A DNA stretch of 64,000 nt. Origin: Bacillus swezeyi. Lineage in GTDB: Bacteria; Bacillota; Bacilli; Bacillales; Bacillaceae. Below, one piece after another: positions 9,757 to 18,830 of the stretch; the stretch's first letter is position 1; every line of letters starts with the position of its first letter. A program made the position numbers and the translations under genes. The stretch is taken from the NCBI RefSeq assembly GCF_001969815.1, contig NZ_MRBK01000005.1, positions 53,275-117,274 of the forward strand. The letters run 5' to 3'. The notes beneath the pieces are model-generated. The model was not told the origin of the DNA. It saw nothing but the letters and a program-made list of their open reading frames with translations, and made no database searches.

Positions 9757-11100
9757 TCAGCCGTTTGGCACGGCCGTTTTTTCCTTGATCCCTGAACCGA
9801 ACGTCTGGAAGACCGTTTGATGGCTGACACGATATACGTCCCTTGCCGCAAGCTGATTGATGATCATAGAATTGCGGTAAGCGCCGAGTCCTAAGTCGGG
9901 TGCTCCCACACCGTGTGTATGCAGTTCTCCGTTTTGAACAAAAATGTGGTTCTCTTTGTTTGCTGCCGTCATCAAACGGTAATCGCGCGTGATGAAGAAG
10001 CGCCCGCTGTCATCTTTTTCAATCAGGCTGTTTAGAGGAGCGAGGCATTCAGGCAGTCTTGCTTTATAGCCCGTCGCCAGAACGACCACATCAGCCTGCC
10101 GTTCGAACCGTTCTTCATTCACACGTTGCGCGCAATGAAGAATCAATTTTCCGGCATTTTGTTCGATCTGCTCTACTTCTGTCATGGACTGCAGGTCGAA
10201 TGCCGCTTCTTGTCCTCCTGCTGTCCGTTCATACAGCAAATGATAAATATCGCTGATCGTCTTCGCGCTTATCCCTTTATACAGCAAATCCTGCTGTGCG
10301 AGCAGTTCATCCTTTCTCCATTGCGGAAGCTGATAAAAAAAGTCGATATAATCAGGTGAGAAATACTCGAGCCCGAGATTGGAATATTCCATCGGGAAGA
10401 AGCCTTTCGAGCGGGTCAGCCAGCTGACATGCTCCGCTTCCTTCCCGCCGACTAAATCATAAAACACTTCAGCGGCGCTTTGTCCCGAGCCGATCACAGC
10501 AACCGTTTTTCCTTTAAAGCCGCAGGGCTTTTTCATGACATACTCGGCTGAATGGAAAACCGTGTCACCGAGCGCATCGCGCAACGGCTCGGGAACATAA
10601 GGGCCGGTGCCGATGCCGAGAACGATGTGCCTGCTGAAATAGACCGATTCTGTGCCGTCTTCTTGATCGGCAACCCGTACTTCATATAGAGCGCCTTCTG
10701 CCGTTTCAAGGAGTGAAATGCTTTCAACATTCATTCCGAAGCGGCAGGAGTCAAGGCTTTCGGCGACCCATTGGCAATAATGGTTATATTCTTTTCTCGG
10801 AATATGAAAATCTTCCAAAAAGTAAAACGAATACAAACGGTTATGCTGCTGAAGGTAGTTTAGAAAACTGTATTTGCTTGTCACATCCGTCATACTGACC
10901 AAATCGGCCAAAAACGGCACCTGCAGTGTGGTTCCTTCAATCAGCATCCCGGGGTGCCAATTAAAGCTTCGGTTTCGTTCAAAAAACAGCGCATTGATCT
11001 CAGGCACCGCATCAGACAAAGCAGCCAGACCGAGATTGAAAGGACCGATACCGATGCCGATGACATCATATACTTCAGTTTGTTTGCTCTGTGAGTTCAT
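9757..11100 (-). CDS. rhbE: L-lysine/ornithine N-monooxygenase family, N-hydroxylase (RhbE-like)
   Basis: 447 aa FAD/NADPH N-hydroxylase. The FAD loop GIGIGPFNLGLAAL lies near residue 15, the NADPH loop GSGQSAAEVFYDL near 205 and the ATGYK motif near 345. It is predicted to hydroxylate the free amine of 1,3-diaminopropane before acetylation, giving the hydroxamate. ATG 11100 has an AAGGAG site and overlaps rhbD by 26 bp; 16 bp separate it from rhbF. Homologues act on lysine, ornithine or diamines; diaminopropane is inferred from the neighbouring DABA enzymes. Confidence 0.9.
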   Translation of the reverse strand: MNSQSKQTEVYDVIGIGIGPFNLGLAALSDAVPEINALFFERNRSFNWHPGMLIEGTTLQVPFLADLVSMTDVTSKYSFLNYLQQHNRLYSFYFLEDFHIPRKEYNHYCQWVAESLDSCRFGMNVESISLLETAEGALYEVRVADQEDGTESVYFSRHIVLGIGTGPYVPEPLRDALGDTVFHSAEYVMKKPCGFKGKTVAVIGSGQSAAEVFYDLVGGKEAEHVSWLTRSKGFFPMEYSNLGLEYFSPDYIDFFYQLPQWRKDELLAQQDLLYKGISAKTISDIYHLLYERTAGGQEAAFDLQSMTEVEQIEQNAGKLILHCAQRVNEERFERQADVVVLATGYKARLPECLAPLNSLIEKDDSGRFFITRDYRLMTAANKENHIFVQNGELHTHGVGAPDLGLGAYRNSMIINQLAARDVYRVSHQTVFQTFGSGIKEKTAVPNG

Positions 11101-11629
11101 CTTTTTTCTCCTTTTTAAAAAAACGTTCTCTTTCGCAAAACATCAATAAGCCGGTTTTATCAGGAAGCGCCACCGGTTTGATGGGGCGGAATCCGGATTT
11201 TTCAAAGATGTGAATCATTTTTTTATTGCGGATATCCGGCTCAGCAATGACTTTTTTCGTTTCTGGCGTCTCAAATTGCATCCTGACCATCGCTTTTAAA
11301 AGCGGAAGGGCCAGACCTTTCCCCAAAAAAGTTTTCTCACCGATCAACAGATGAATGCCCTGGTCATACGGCACATTGCCATAATGGTGTTCGATAATGT
11401 CCCCCTTGACCCAGTACGATTCCCAGTAGCTCATCGGCACATCATTGATAAAACCGATGTACAGCGTCTGATGAGGGTCTGTGATCGCCTTCTGAAAATG
11501 GGCTTCAAATTTTGCGAACGGCATATTCAAATGCCAGAACGGGATGACATGCTCTTCCTGCATCCAGCGGTATACGAGAGACACATCTCTTTCATAATCA
11601 GCCTTTTGAAATGTGATCCGATCATTCAT
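11075..11629 (-). CDS. rhbD: Siderophore N-acetyltransferase (IucB/RhbD-like)
   Basis: 184 aa, single GNAT domain of the IucB type. YWESYWVKGD, DQGIHLLIGEKTFLGKG and IAEPDIRNKKMIHIFEKSGF are characteristic of enzymes that acetylate an N-hydroxylamine to form the hydroxamate group. The gene overlaps rhbC by 8 bp upstream and rhbE by 26 bp downstream. The predicted substrate is N-hydroxy-1,3-diaminopropane with acetyl-CoA. Confidence 0.88.
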   Translation of the reverse strand: MNDRITFQKADYERDVSLVYRWMQEEHVIPFWHLNMPFAKFEAHFQKAITDPHQTLYIGFINDVPMSYWESYWVKGDIIEHHYGNVPYDQGIHLLIGEKTFLGKGLALPLLKAMVRMQFETPETKKVIAEPDIRNKKMIHIFEKSGFRPIKPVALPDKTGLLMFCERERFFKKEKKDELTEQTN

Positions 11630-13391
11630 GGACGACGGCCGCCTCCTTCAGCAAAGGGTTTTCCACGGATGTGTAGCGCGATTGGGTTTCAAGCGAGCCT
11701 GTCAGTTCATCCATGTCATAAAACCGCGTCAAGAGATTGGCTTTGCACGGAAGCGCCGGAAAACGAAGCAGGCTGTCCGTCAGTTCGGTAATGCCATACT
11801 TTTTCTCCGCCTTCTCAAGTCTGTCCCTGATCATCCCGAGCAGCGCCTCTTCTTTGATCAGCTCTTCACACCCGAAGGCGCCCACAAGTCCAAACAAGTG
11901 ATTGAAGAAGAAATAATAGCGCAGCCTTTCGACAGCCACCCCGTCGGAGCAGATCGTTTCGCTTTTTTCGCTTAAGCCTTCGATCAGATTGGACAGGACA
12001 TCCGCTTTTGATTCACAGTAATAATAGCCTTGGTTATCCCTGTAATAAAAAGTGGCGGGATAGCCGTTTTTCAGCTGAATAACGGCGTTTTGCTGGTGCG
12101 CTTCGATCGCCAGCCCGTATGTTTCAAACAGCCACAATACAGGCTCAAGCGATAGTGACAAATACTTGTCAAACCAATCAGCGCTCACTTCCTCTGTTGA
12201 GCGTCCCTCTTTTAATGCCAATGATTTGATGATGACCGACAGTCTTGATTCTTTTCCATAGGCGTGATCCTGGCACAAACCGGCGATCAGGCTTGCCGAA
12301 CGGTCATCGTCATAAAACGGATTCTCCCTGATGACGACTTCAAATCCCGATTCTCCGTTTTCTCCTTTAAGCGAAATGTAAGCCGGGTCTTTGATCACAC
12401 GAAAGCCCGGGAATGCGGCTTTTAAGTTTTCGCCAAGCTCTGTTTCAAGAAGCCGCGCCATTTCAACTCCTCGGTCAAGCTCTTTTTGTTTGTTCACGCG
12501 GAGGGAATTCGTGATTTTGATCGGCACCGAGAATTTGTACATATACCGCGACCGTTTGCTGTAGACCGTACGGACCGAGGAAGTCGCCGTAAACTTCTGA
12601 CCTTTTGCGCCTAGATATGTAAGCAAACCTTCTTCGATCAGCTTTTTGACATACGGCTCCTCAAGCAGCGCCTTCGCTTGAAGGGGGTGTGAAGGAAGCA
12701 GAACAAATGCCGAATCGGCCGTTTCTTTGGCAAGCCATTCTTTGTCAATCATCGGGTCGTTTTTCAGCTCTTCTTCAATCAAAAAAGGCGCTTTTGTCCC
12801 TGTGCACGAGTCATGAAGCACGAGTGACGCATGGGCTTTAAAATAGTGAAGCTGAAACTCTCCCTTTAATTCAGGAGAGAAGATTTTCTCCTCTTCCTCC
12901 TGCATTCCCTGCCTGCTTTTTGGCGTCGGATGCATCAGGTGGCCCAAAAGCAGCGACTGCTCCGCTTCGATAAACGTAAAGTCGGCCGTATTCAGCTCTG
13001 TCTGATCACCCGCCCTTTCTTCGACATATCGGCGGATATTGCGGCAGCTTAAAATGACCCTGAGCATAAATTCATCTTCTGCACCCCGGTTGTTCTGCTG
13101 AAGCAGCAGTTCTTTTGAAGCGAGGGAGACGAGTGTGACATAGTCGAGCGGAAGCTGTTTTCCATCTTGTTTTGTTTTGTAGTAAAGCGGAAATGAAAAG
13201 AGATGCCTCCCCGTTTTCGACCAATATTTGACCGGAATGATCAGCTCGATTTGCTGGCGGTCGAGCGGTGCAACCAGCGTTTTCTCTGAACCGGCCGTAA
13301 GCTCATATGTTTTCATGCCGGTTTCCCGCAAATAGCAATTTAAAAAGCTTTGAATCGTAGCATTTTCTGCTATCTCTTTAAATGAAGTCAT
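11622..13391 (-). CDS. rhbC: IucA/IucC-family siderophore synthetase (RhbC-like), NIS synthetase
   Basis: 589 aa NIS synthetase, paralogous to the gene at 7926-9740. Family motifs include LLLGHLMHPTPKSRQGM, LLPSHPLQAK, FTATSSVRTVYS and a C-terminal YGLAIEAHQQNAVIQL segment (catalytic HxxN-type region). It probably makes the first amide between citrate and hydroxamated diaminopropane. The start overlaps the rhbB stop by 4 bp (ATGA), so translation is coupled. Confidence 0.88.
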   Translation of the reverse strand: MTSFKEIAENATIQSFLNCYLRETGMKTYELTAGSEKTLVAPLDRQQIELIIPVKYWSKTGRHLFSFPLYYKTKQDGKQLPLDYVTLVSLASKELLLQQNNRGAEDEFMLRVILSCRNIRRYVEERAGDQTELNTADFTFIEAEQSLLLGHLMHPTPKSRQGMQEEEEKIFSPELKGEFQLHYFKAHASLVLHDSCTGTKAPFLIEEELKNDPMIDKEWLAKETADSAFVLLPSHPLQAKALLEEPYVKKLIEEGLLTYLGAKGQKFTATSSVRTVYSKRSRYMYKFSVPIKITNSLRVNKQKELDRGVEMARLLETELGENLKAAFPGFRVIKDPAYISLKGENGESGFEVVIRENPFYDDDRSASLIAGLCQDHAYGKESRLSVIIKSLALKEGRSTEEVSADWFDKYLSLSLEPVLWLFETYGLAIEAHQQNAVIQLKNGYPATFYYRDNQGYYYCESKADVLSNLIEGLSEKSETICSDGVAVERLRYYFFFNHLFGLVGAFGCEELIKEEALLGMIRDRLEKAEKKYGITELTDSLLRFPALPCKANLLTRFYDMDELTGSLETQSRYTSVENPLLKEAAVVHE

Positions 13392-14899
13392 CGTGTTACC
13401 CTCCTGCTATTCAAATAAAGGCTTGCCAGCTTTTGAATCTCGCTGAGAACTCCTTCAAGATCTGAAAGAGTCGTTCTCGGATTGAGCAGCGTGAATTTTA
13501 AATATGTTTTTCCATCGGCTGCGGTCTTTGCGATGACAGCCCGGCCTGTTCGAAACAGTTCTCTGTGAATGTATTTATTCAAGCCGTCATTTTCCGCATC
13601 ATCTTTCCCGCCGAGACAGCGGAAGACGACAGCATTCAGCTCCGGGTGCGGGTTCAGCAGCTCGAACCGTCCGCTTTCAGAAATGGTTTGCGCCGCTGCT
13701 TCAGCCAAGGAAAATGTCCAGTCAATCATCTCGGCGAATATATCTTCACCGATCACACGCAGTGAAACAAACAGCTTTAAAGCGTCAAAACGCCTCGTCG
13801 TCTGAATCGATTTATTGACGAGATGGACGATGCCGTCCGCTTCATCTTCTTCGGGATTTAAATAATCGGCATGATAATCAATGAAGCGGAAATTCCGCCC
13901 GTCTTTCACAAGAAAAGCGCCGCAGCTGATCGGCTGATAAAACTGCTTGTGAAAATCAACGCTGATCGAGTCCGCCCTGTGGATGCCGGCTAGTTTATAG
14001 CGCCGGGTTTTGCTCAAAATCAATGCCCCGCCATAAGCGGCATCCACGTGGAGCCACAGTCCCTCGGCTTGCGCGACATCTGCAAGTTCGGAAAGCGGGT
14101 CAATGCTTCCAAAATCCGTCGTGCCGCACGTTGCGACAATCGCAAACGGATAAACCCCCGACTCTTTCAGCATGGCAGTTTTTTTCTTTAAGTCGTACAG
14201 GCACATCCGCTTATGCTCATCCGTGTCGACGAGGACGACAGAACGCTCGCCCAATCCAAGCTGGGAAGCCGATTTTTTCACGGTAAAATGAGCATCCTTC
14301 GAACAAAGAATCCGCAAACGGCGCGCTTCAGATGGAAGGCCGTCTTTTTGCACATTGCAATTCCACTGTTTTTCGCAAAATGCATCGCGCGCCAACAGAA
14401 GACCCATATAATTTGATTGTGTACCGCCGCTCGTAAAAGTGCCGTCCGCTTTTTCGCCGTAATCAAATTTCCGGCAGAGCCATTCGACCATTTCTTCCTC
14501 GAATAAAGATGCGGCCCCGCTTTGATCAAAGGAATCCATCGACTGATTCAGCACGCTGATCAGCATGTCTGCCGCAAGCGCGGGGATCAGCGGCGGGCAA
14601 TGCAGATGAGCGGCGCATGTTGGATCTTCGACATGAATGCGGTGCGGCAAATATGTGTCTTTCAGCTCTTCAAGAACATCTTCAAGCGGCTCACCTGTTT
14701 CCTGAAATGAAAACAAGTTTTTGATGTGTTTGTCTAATTCATGCGGCATCTTCCCGCTGTAGGGCTTTGTTTTTTCCTTCCATTCAGCCCACAATGTTTC
14801 AACAACGGTATGCACCGCTTCCCGGTAGGCTTCAATCCCCTGTTCACCATTGTGCATGAACAGAGAATCAACGTTTTTCTGTTTACTTGACAGCTTCAT
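13388..14899 (-). CDS. rhbB: L-2,4-diaminobutyrate decarboxylase (RhbB-like, PLP)
   Basis: 503 aa group II PLP decarboxylase. TSGGTQSNYMGLLLAR binds the phosphate, HVDAAYGG at about 284 holds the cofactor Asp, and SVDFHKQFYQP carries the Schiff-base Lys318. It should convert L-2,4-diaminobutyrate to 1,3-diaminopropane, the backbone of schizokinen. The gene overlaps rhbA by 17 bp and rhbC by 4 bp. Sequence alone cannot separate DABA from glutamate or aspartate decarboxylase; the adjacent DABA aminotransferase decides. Confidence 0.88.
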   Translation of the reverse strand: MKLSSKQKNVDSLFMHNGEQGIEAYREAVHTVVETLWAEWKEKTKPYSGKMPHELDKHIKNLFSFQETGEPLEDVLEELKDTYLPHRIHVEDPTCAAHLHCPPLIPALAADMLISVLNQSMDSFDQSGAASLFEEEMVEWLCRKFDYGEKADGTFTSGGTQSNYMGLLLARDAFCEKQWNCNVQKDGLPSEARRLRILCSKDAHFTVKKSASQLGLGERSVVLVDTDEHKRMCLYDLKKKTAMLKESGVYPFAIVATCGTTDFGSIDPLSELADVAQAEGLWLHVDAAYGGALILSKTRRYKLAGIHRADSISVDFHKQFYQPISCGAFLVKDGRNFRFIDYHADYLNPEEDEADGIVHLVNKSIQTTRRFDALKLFVSLRVIGEDIFAEMIDWTFSLAEAAAQTISESGRFELLNPHPELNAVVFRCLGGKDDAENDGLNKYIHRELFRTGRAVIAKTAADGKTYLKFTLLNPRTTLSDLEGVLSEIQKLASLYLNSRRVTR

Positions 14900-16229
14900 A
14901 GACAGCCTCTTTGAAAATGGTGATGATATCGTCGATTTGCGCTTCTGTTACGATAAGCGGCGGCAAGAAACGAATAACACTTCCATGGCGGCCGCCCGTT
15001 TCGACAATCAGCCCTTTTTCAAAGCATTTTCTTTGAATCAGACTTGCAAGTTCGGGATTGGCCGGAAAACTGCCGCTTCCGCTTTGTTTTTGGTGCGGCG
15101 CGACAATCTCAACACCGACCATCAGCCCGCGCCCTCTGACATCGCCGATTTCGGGAACATGCTGCTGAATGTCTTTTAATTCCCGCATAAGCTTCGCACC
15201 GACTACTTCCACGTGTGAAAGAACATCATGGTCTTTTATATATTTTAATGTCGCGGTTCCGGCCGCCATCGCCATCTGGTTTCCCCTGAATGTGCCGATA
15301 TGCGCGCCAGGCCCCCATTTATCAAGATCTTGATCATAGATGACGACAGACAATGGCAGGCTTCCGCCAATCGCTTTTGAGAGCACAATGACATCCGGTA
15401 GAATGCCGGCGTGTTCAAACGCAAACATTTTTCCGGTTCTTCCGATTCCAGTCTGCACCTCATCAATAATCAAAGGAATTCCGCGTTCTTTTGTGATTCT
15501 TCTCATTTCCCTGATCCAGTCTGCCCGCGCCGGGACCGATCCTCCTTCACCTTGAACAGCTTCAAAGATCATTCCTGCCGGCTGCAAAATTCCGCTTTCC
15601 GGATCATCCAGCATATGTTCAATATATGCACTTGACAGTCGGTGGCTGTCTTCTCCACCGATGCCGAACGGACAGCGGTATTCATATGGGTACGGCAGGA
15701 AGTGGACGTCAGGCATTAGCCCTTGGACATTTTCTTTCGGAGACAAATTGCCGCTTAGAGACATCGTTCCGTGCGTAGCTCCGTGATATGCACCGTGGAA
15801 AGAAAGGATGCTTCTCTTGCCGGTGGCCGTTTTCACAAGTTTGAGCGCGGCTTCGATCGCATCACCGCCGGTAGGGCCGCAAAACTGAATTTTCGCCCGT
15901 TTGGCAAATGCTTCAGGAAGACTTGCAAACACTTCGCTGATAAACTCTTCTTTTATTTCTGATGTGATATCAAGCGTATGCAGCGGGCGTTTTTCATCGA
16001 TCATTTTTTGAATGGCTTCAATCACAACTGGATGATTATGACCAAGCGCCAGCGTACCTGCTCCGGCCAGACAGTCATAATATTGCTTTCCATCCGCATC
16101 CTTTACCAAGATGCCTTCCGCCGTTTGCATGGCGAGCGGAAACCTCCGCGGATAAGAACGCGCATTTGATTCTCTTCTATTTTGCTGCTCCAAAAACGTT
16201 TGATTTTTAGAACGGGTTTGTACAGACAT
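14883..16229 (-). CDS. rhbA: Diaminobutyrate-2-oxoglutarate aminotransferase (RhbA-like)
   Basis: 448 aa class III PLP aminotransferase. GPTGGDAIEAALKL binds phosphate, IIDEVQTGIGRTG carries the cofactor Asp at about 256, and VLSKAIGGSLPL carries the Schiff-base lysine at about 285. It makes L-2,4-diaminobutyrate from aspartate semialdehyde and glutamate. The start is ATG 16229, 10 nt after GGAGG; the ATG at 16238 is too close to it. First gene of the operon, behind a Fur box and a strong promoter. Confidence 0.9.
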   Translation of the reverse strand: MSVQTRSKNQTFLEQQNRRESNARSYPRRFPLAMQTAEGILVKDADGKQYYDCLAGAGTLALGHNHPVVIEAIQKMIDEKRPLHTLDITSEIKEEFISEVFASLPEAFAKRAKIQFCGPTGGDAIEAALKLVKTATGKRSILSFHGAYHGATHGTMSLSGNLSPKENVQGLMPDVHFLPYPYEYRCPFGIGGEDSHRLSSAYIEHMLDDPESGILQPAGMIFEAVQGEGGSVPARADWIREMRRITKERGIPLIIDEVQTGIGRTGKMFAFEHAGILPDVIVLSKAIGGSLPLSVVIYDQDLDKWGPGAHIGTFRGNQMAMAAGTATLKYIKDHDVLSHVEVVGAKLMRELKDIQQHVPEIGDVRGRGLMVGVEIVAPHQKQSGSGSFPANPELASLIQRKCFEKGLIVETGGRHGSVIRFLPPLIVTEAQIDDIITIFKEAVYEAVK

Positions 16230-16247
16230 AGAAAGCATTCCTCCAAT

Positions 16248-16262
16248 TGATAAAGATTATCA
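16248..16262 (-). promoter_or_regulatory. Fur box of the siderophore operon
   Basis: TGATAAAGATTATCA matches the Bacillus 7-1-7 Fur operator TGATAATNATTATCA at 14 of 15 counted positions. It lies between the promoter and the rhbA ribosome binding site, where bound Fe-Fur would block transcription. Confidence 0.9.
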
Positions 16263-16281
16263 TTTTCAATGACAAAAAAAG

Positions 16282-16309
16282 TGTATATTTTGTGACGCGT
16301 ATATGTCAA
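16282..16309 (-). promoter_or_regulatory. Sigma-A promoter of the siderophore operon
   Basis: On the minus strand, a perfect TTGACA (16309-16304) and TATACA (16287-16282) are 16 bp apart. TACACT two bases further is an alternative -10. The predicted start, near 16275, is just upstream of the Fur box. Confidence 0.7.
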
Positions 16310-16472
16310 TAAGATTCGGAAAAATGAGACGTTTCTCACAATCGGTAAAATACCGCCCTTTTACGCGGTCTATAAAGTTCTTAATATGAATCAATAGTTT
16401 GTTGAAGTGTGCATTGTTGGAATTTAATGGTTTGTTTTTAAGTGTCCTGAGGCATGAGTCACGCAAAAATAA

Positions 16473-16499
16473 GGCTGAAACCGAGGTGAGGTTTCAGCC
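16473..16499 (-). terminator. Terminator of yisV
   Basis: GGCTGAAACC and GGTTTCAGCC form a perfect 10-bp stem with a 7-nt loop, followed on the minus strand by TTATTTTT. The remaining 16310-16472 shows nothing I can assign. Confidence 0.85.
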
Positions 16500-16525
16500 G
16501 GCGGACAAACACTTATAGCGGTTAT

Positions 16526-17965
16526 TCACATGAGTTCCCGGGCAAGTTGAGCGACGATTCGAATCCCGTTTTCGAGGTCTGATCGAGAAGCGTAAGAATA
16601 AGACAGCCTGATGCTTTGCTTTGCCTCTTTATCGTAAAGGGTTCCGGGATTGATGAGGATGTTCTTTTTTAGTGCTTTTTCAAACAAGGCGCTGATCGCT
16701 AGAGGCTTTAGAAAAGTCACCCATATGTAAAACCCGCCGCGCGGTTTTTCCCAGCGGGCGAGCCCGCCAAAATAGGCTTCTAGACAGCGAAGCGCTGTGT
16801 CGCGCCTTTTTTTCAGTTCATTTCTGATCAGCTTGAGGTTTTCTGCATAAAGCCCGCTCGAAATCCATTTCGCGGCAGCCCATTGAGAAAGGGAGCTTGA
16901 GCCATAGTCCGTCTGCATTTTGATATCTGCCAGCCTGTCGATCACGGGTTCCGGACCGGCCACCCAGCCGATGCGAAGTCCTGGACTGACCGTTTTTGAC
17001 AATGTACCGACATAAAGCACGTTTCCGTCTTGGTCCAAGGCTTTTAGCGGAGACGGCGGCGGCATATCAAGCCATAAGTCGCCATATGCATCATCTTCAA
17101 TAATCGGGAGAGATAAGCGTTTACTGACTTGAATCAGCTCTTTTCTTCTATCTTCCGCCATCTGAAAGCCCGTCGGATTGTGAAAGGACGGAATCGTATA
17201 CAAAAGATCGGCGCCATGCTGTTTTTTGCAGGCGGAAATGACAGCCGGGTCTAATCCCCTTTCATCAAGCGGAAGCCCATAAAGCCTCATCTCCATCGAT
17301 TGAAAAATGTGCAGCGAGTATAAATATGACGGCTTTTCCGTAAGAACGGCGGCTTTCCGTTTTAAAAGGCCGATCGAGATGAGCTGCAATGCTTGAAGAG
17401 CGCCGGAGACGATCAGAATGGAATCAGGCGAAACATGTATGCCTTTTTCCTTCAAATGTGCTGCCAGCACTTCTCTTGTATATCGATTTCCTTTCGGCTC
17501 TTCATATCCGAGCATCAGCTTTCCGGCTTCAGCATCTTGAAGAATCTTTTTCATCTGCTGATATGGCAAAAGCTCTGGCGCAAGTTCACCTGTCCCGAGC
17601 CTGATGATGTCCTTCTTAAATTCCTGCCGGTTGATCTCCTGAATCGTCAACGAATTCGGGCGGTGGATTCCTGAGCGTACATAGCCTGTCCAGTCGAGGA
17701 CAGGCCATTCAGTCAGCCCGCTCCATGTACGATTTGTCACGATTGTCCCGCCGCCCCGTTTCCCTTCGAGAAGTCCTTGGGCTGTCAATTCGTCAAGTGC
17801 AGCGGTCACCGTACTTCTGTTCACTTCAAAAATGTCTGCCAGTTTCCGCTGGGACGGAATTTTGGTTCCGGGCGGCCATTCGCCCTGTGAGATTTTCTCT
17901 TTAATGATTTGTTCGATTTGCTGATATAGCGGTACCCCTGAGCTTCGTTCCAGCCGTATCTTCAA
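16526..17965 (-). CDS. yisV: MocR/GntR-type regulator with aminotransferase domain (YisV)
   Basis: About 479 aa. An N-terminal GntR winged helix (GVPLYQQIEQIIKEKI, then SQRKLADIFEVNRSTV) is joined to a class I aminotransferase-like effector domain with VGTLSKTVSPGLRIGW holding the PLP lysine. MocR proteins use PLP as a ligand, often with an amino compound. The start is uncertain: TTG 17965 is preceded by AAAGGAG (12 nt away), while a TTG at 18025 has no ribosome binding site and would place a 27-bp palindrome inside the gene. It is divergent from the LysE exporter gene yisU, its likely target, as in B. subtilis. Confidence 0.85.
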   Translation of the reverse strand: MKIRLERSSGVPLYQQIEQIIKEKISQGEWPPGTKIPSQRKLADIFEVNRSTVTAALDELTAQGLLEGKRGGGTIVTNRTWSGLTEWPVLDWTGYVRSGIHRPNSLTIQEINRQEFKKDIIRLGTGELAPELLPYQQMKKILQDAEAGKLMLGYEEPKGNRYTREVLAAHLKEKGIHVSPDSILIVSGALQALQLISIGLLKRKAAVLTEKPSYLYSLHIFQSMEMRLYGLPLDERGLDPAVISACKKQHGADLLYTIPSFHNPTGFQMAEDRRKELIQVSKRLSLPIIEDDAYGDLWLDMPPPSPLKALDQDGNVLYVGTLSKTVSPGLRIGWVAGPEPVIDRLADIKMQTDYGSSSLSQWAAAKWISSGLYAENLKLIRNELKKRRDTALRCLEAYFGGLARWEKPRGGFYIWVTFLKPLAISALFEKALKKNILINPGTLYDKEAKQSIRLSYSYASRSDLENGIRIVAQLARELM

Positions 17966-17999
17966 CTTTTGTTTCAGCTCCTTTTTTAAAAGGATAGCA

Positions 18000-18026
18000 T
18001 TTGGCTGGTTTCTTAAGCCAGCCAAA
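18000..18026. promoter_or_regulatory. Palindrome between yisV and yisU, candidate MocR operator
   Basis: TTTGGCTGG (18000-18008) and CCAGCCAAA (18018-18026) are perfect 9-bp inverted arms with a 9-bp centre. It lies in the space between the divergent starts chosen here, fitting an operator for YisV controlling itself and yisU. Confidence 0.55.
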
Positions 18027-18098
18027 TGGCCGGAGACATCGGCCGCCTCTTGCCCTACAATAAAACAGATGTTTTTGATGAAAGGGGTTTTAATAGCA

Positions 18099-18704
18099 AT
18101 GAACGCAGCAATACACGGGGTGATGCTTGCTTTTGGACTGATTCTGCCGCTGGGTGCGCAAAACGTCTTGATCTTTCAGCAAGGAGCCGCACTGCCCAGC
18201 TTTTGGCGGGTTCTGCCGCTTGTGATTTCCGCAGCGATATGTGATTCGCTTCTCATCATATTGGCTGTTACAGGTGTTTCTGCAGCCGTCGCCGGCCTCC
18301 CTGCGGTGAAAATCATATTACTGATCGGCGGCTTTTGTTTTTTGATTTATATGGGATGGATCACATGGCACAGCAAGCCCGAAGAAGGAGAAAAACAGGA
18401 TGCGATGACGGTCAAAAAACAAATCGTTTTTGCTGCCGCTGTATCATTATTGAACCCGCATGCCATACTCGATATTGTCGGAGTGATCGGCACCAACTCG
18501 TTAGCATATGACGGGCCGGAAAAATGGCTGTTTACCGGATCATGCATCTTTGTCTCATGGGTATGGTTCACAGGACTGGCAGCGGCGGGACGGGCCGTGA
18601 AACGGGTCGATTCTGGAGGGGTCACGCTTGTCTTGTTCAACAAAGGATCTGCAGCCGTGATGTGGTGCCTTGCCATCTATCTCGGCGCCTCATTTTTCAC
18701 CTAA
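18099..18704 (+). CDS. yisU: LysE/ArgO-family amino-acid exporter (YisU)
   Basis: 201 aa, about six membrane segments. AFGLILPLGAQNVLIFQQG near the N-terminus is the LysE signature, and SLLNPHAILDIVGVIG is the second conserved half-motif. These proteins export basic amino acids or related compounds. The start is ATG 18099 behind AAAGGGG; in-frame ATGs at 18069 and 18078 lack a site. Divergent from yisV. The substrate is not known from sequence. Confidence 0.88.
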   Translation: MNAAIHGVMLAFGLILPLGAQNVLIFQQGAALPSFWRVLPLVISAAICDSLLIILAVTGVSAAVAGLPAVKIILLIGGFCFLIYMGWITWHSKPEEGEKQDAMTVKKQIVFAAAVSLLNPHAILDIVGVIGTNSLAYDGPEKWLFTGSCIFVSWVWFTGLAAAGRAVKRVDSGGVTLVLFNKGSAAVMWCLAIYLGASFFT

Positions 18705-18705
18705 A

Positions 18706-18735
18706 AAAACGTCCGCCTCACTTTTTGGGCGTTTT
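18706..18735 (+). terminator. Terminator of yisU
   Basis: AAAACGTCC pairs with GGGCGTTTTT (one mismatch) around a loop, with a T run at the end, 2 bp after the yisU stop. Confidence 0.65.
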
Positions 18736-18830
18736 TGTCATTCTGCATATATTAAGCGCGGGCGCGCACAATAAACTCATCTGTAAATCGCCGGAAAACC
18801 GGTTTGATTACTTGTTGATGAGGGATGTCC

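Noticed and set aside
9741..9851. N-terminal extension of the RhbF-like protein
   Set aside because: It lies inside rhbE coding sequence; ATG 9740 has GGAGG at ideal spacing.
16266..16466. 66-codon minus-strand frame upstream of rhbA
   Set aside because: It overlaps the siderophore promoter, lacks a ribosome binding site and shows no recognisable domain. A resemblance to a transposase tail was too weak.
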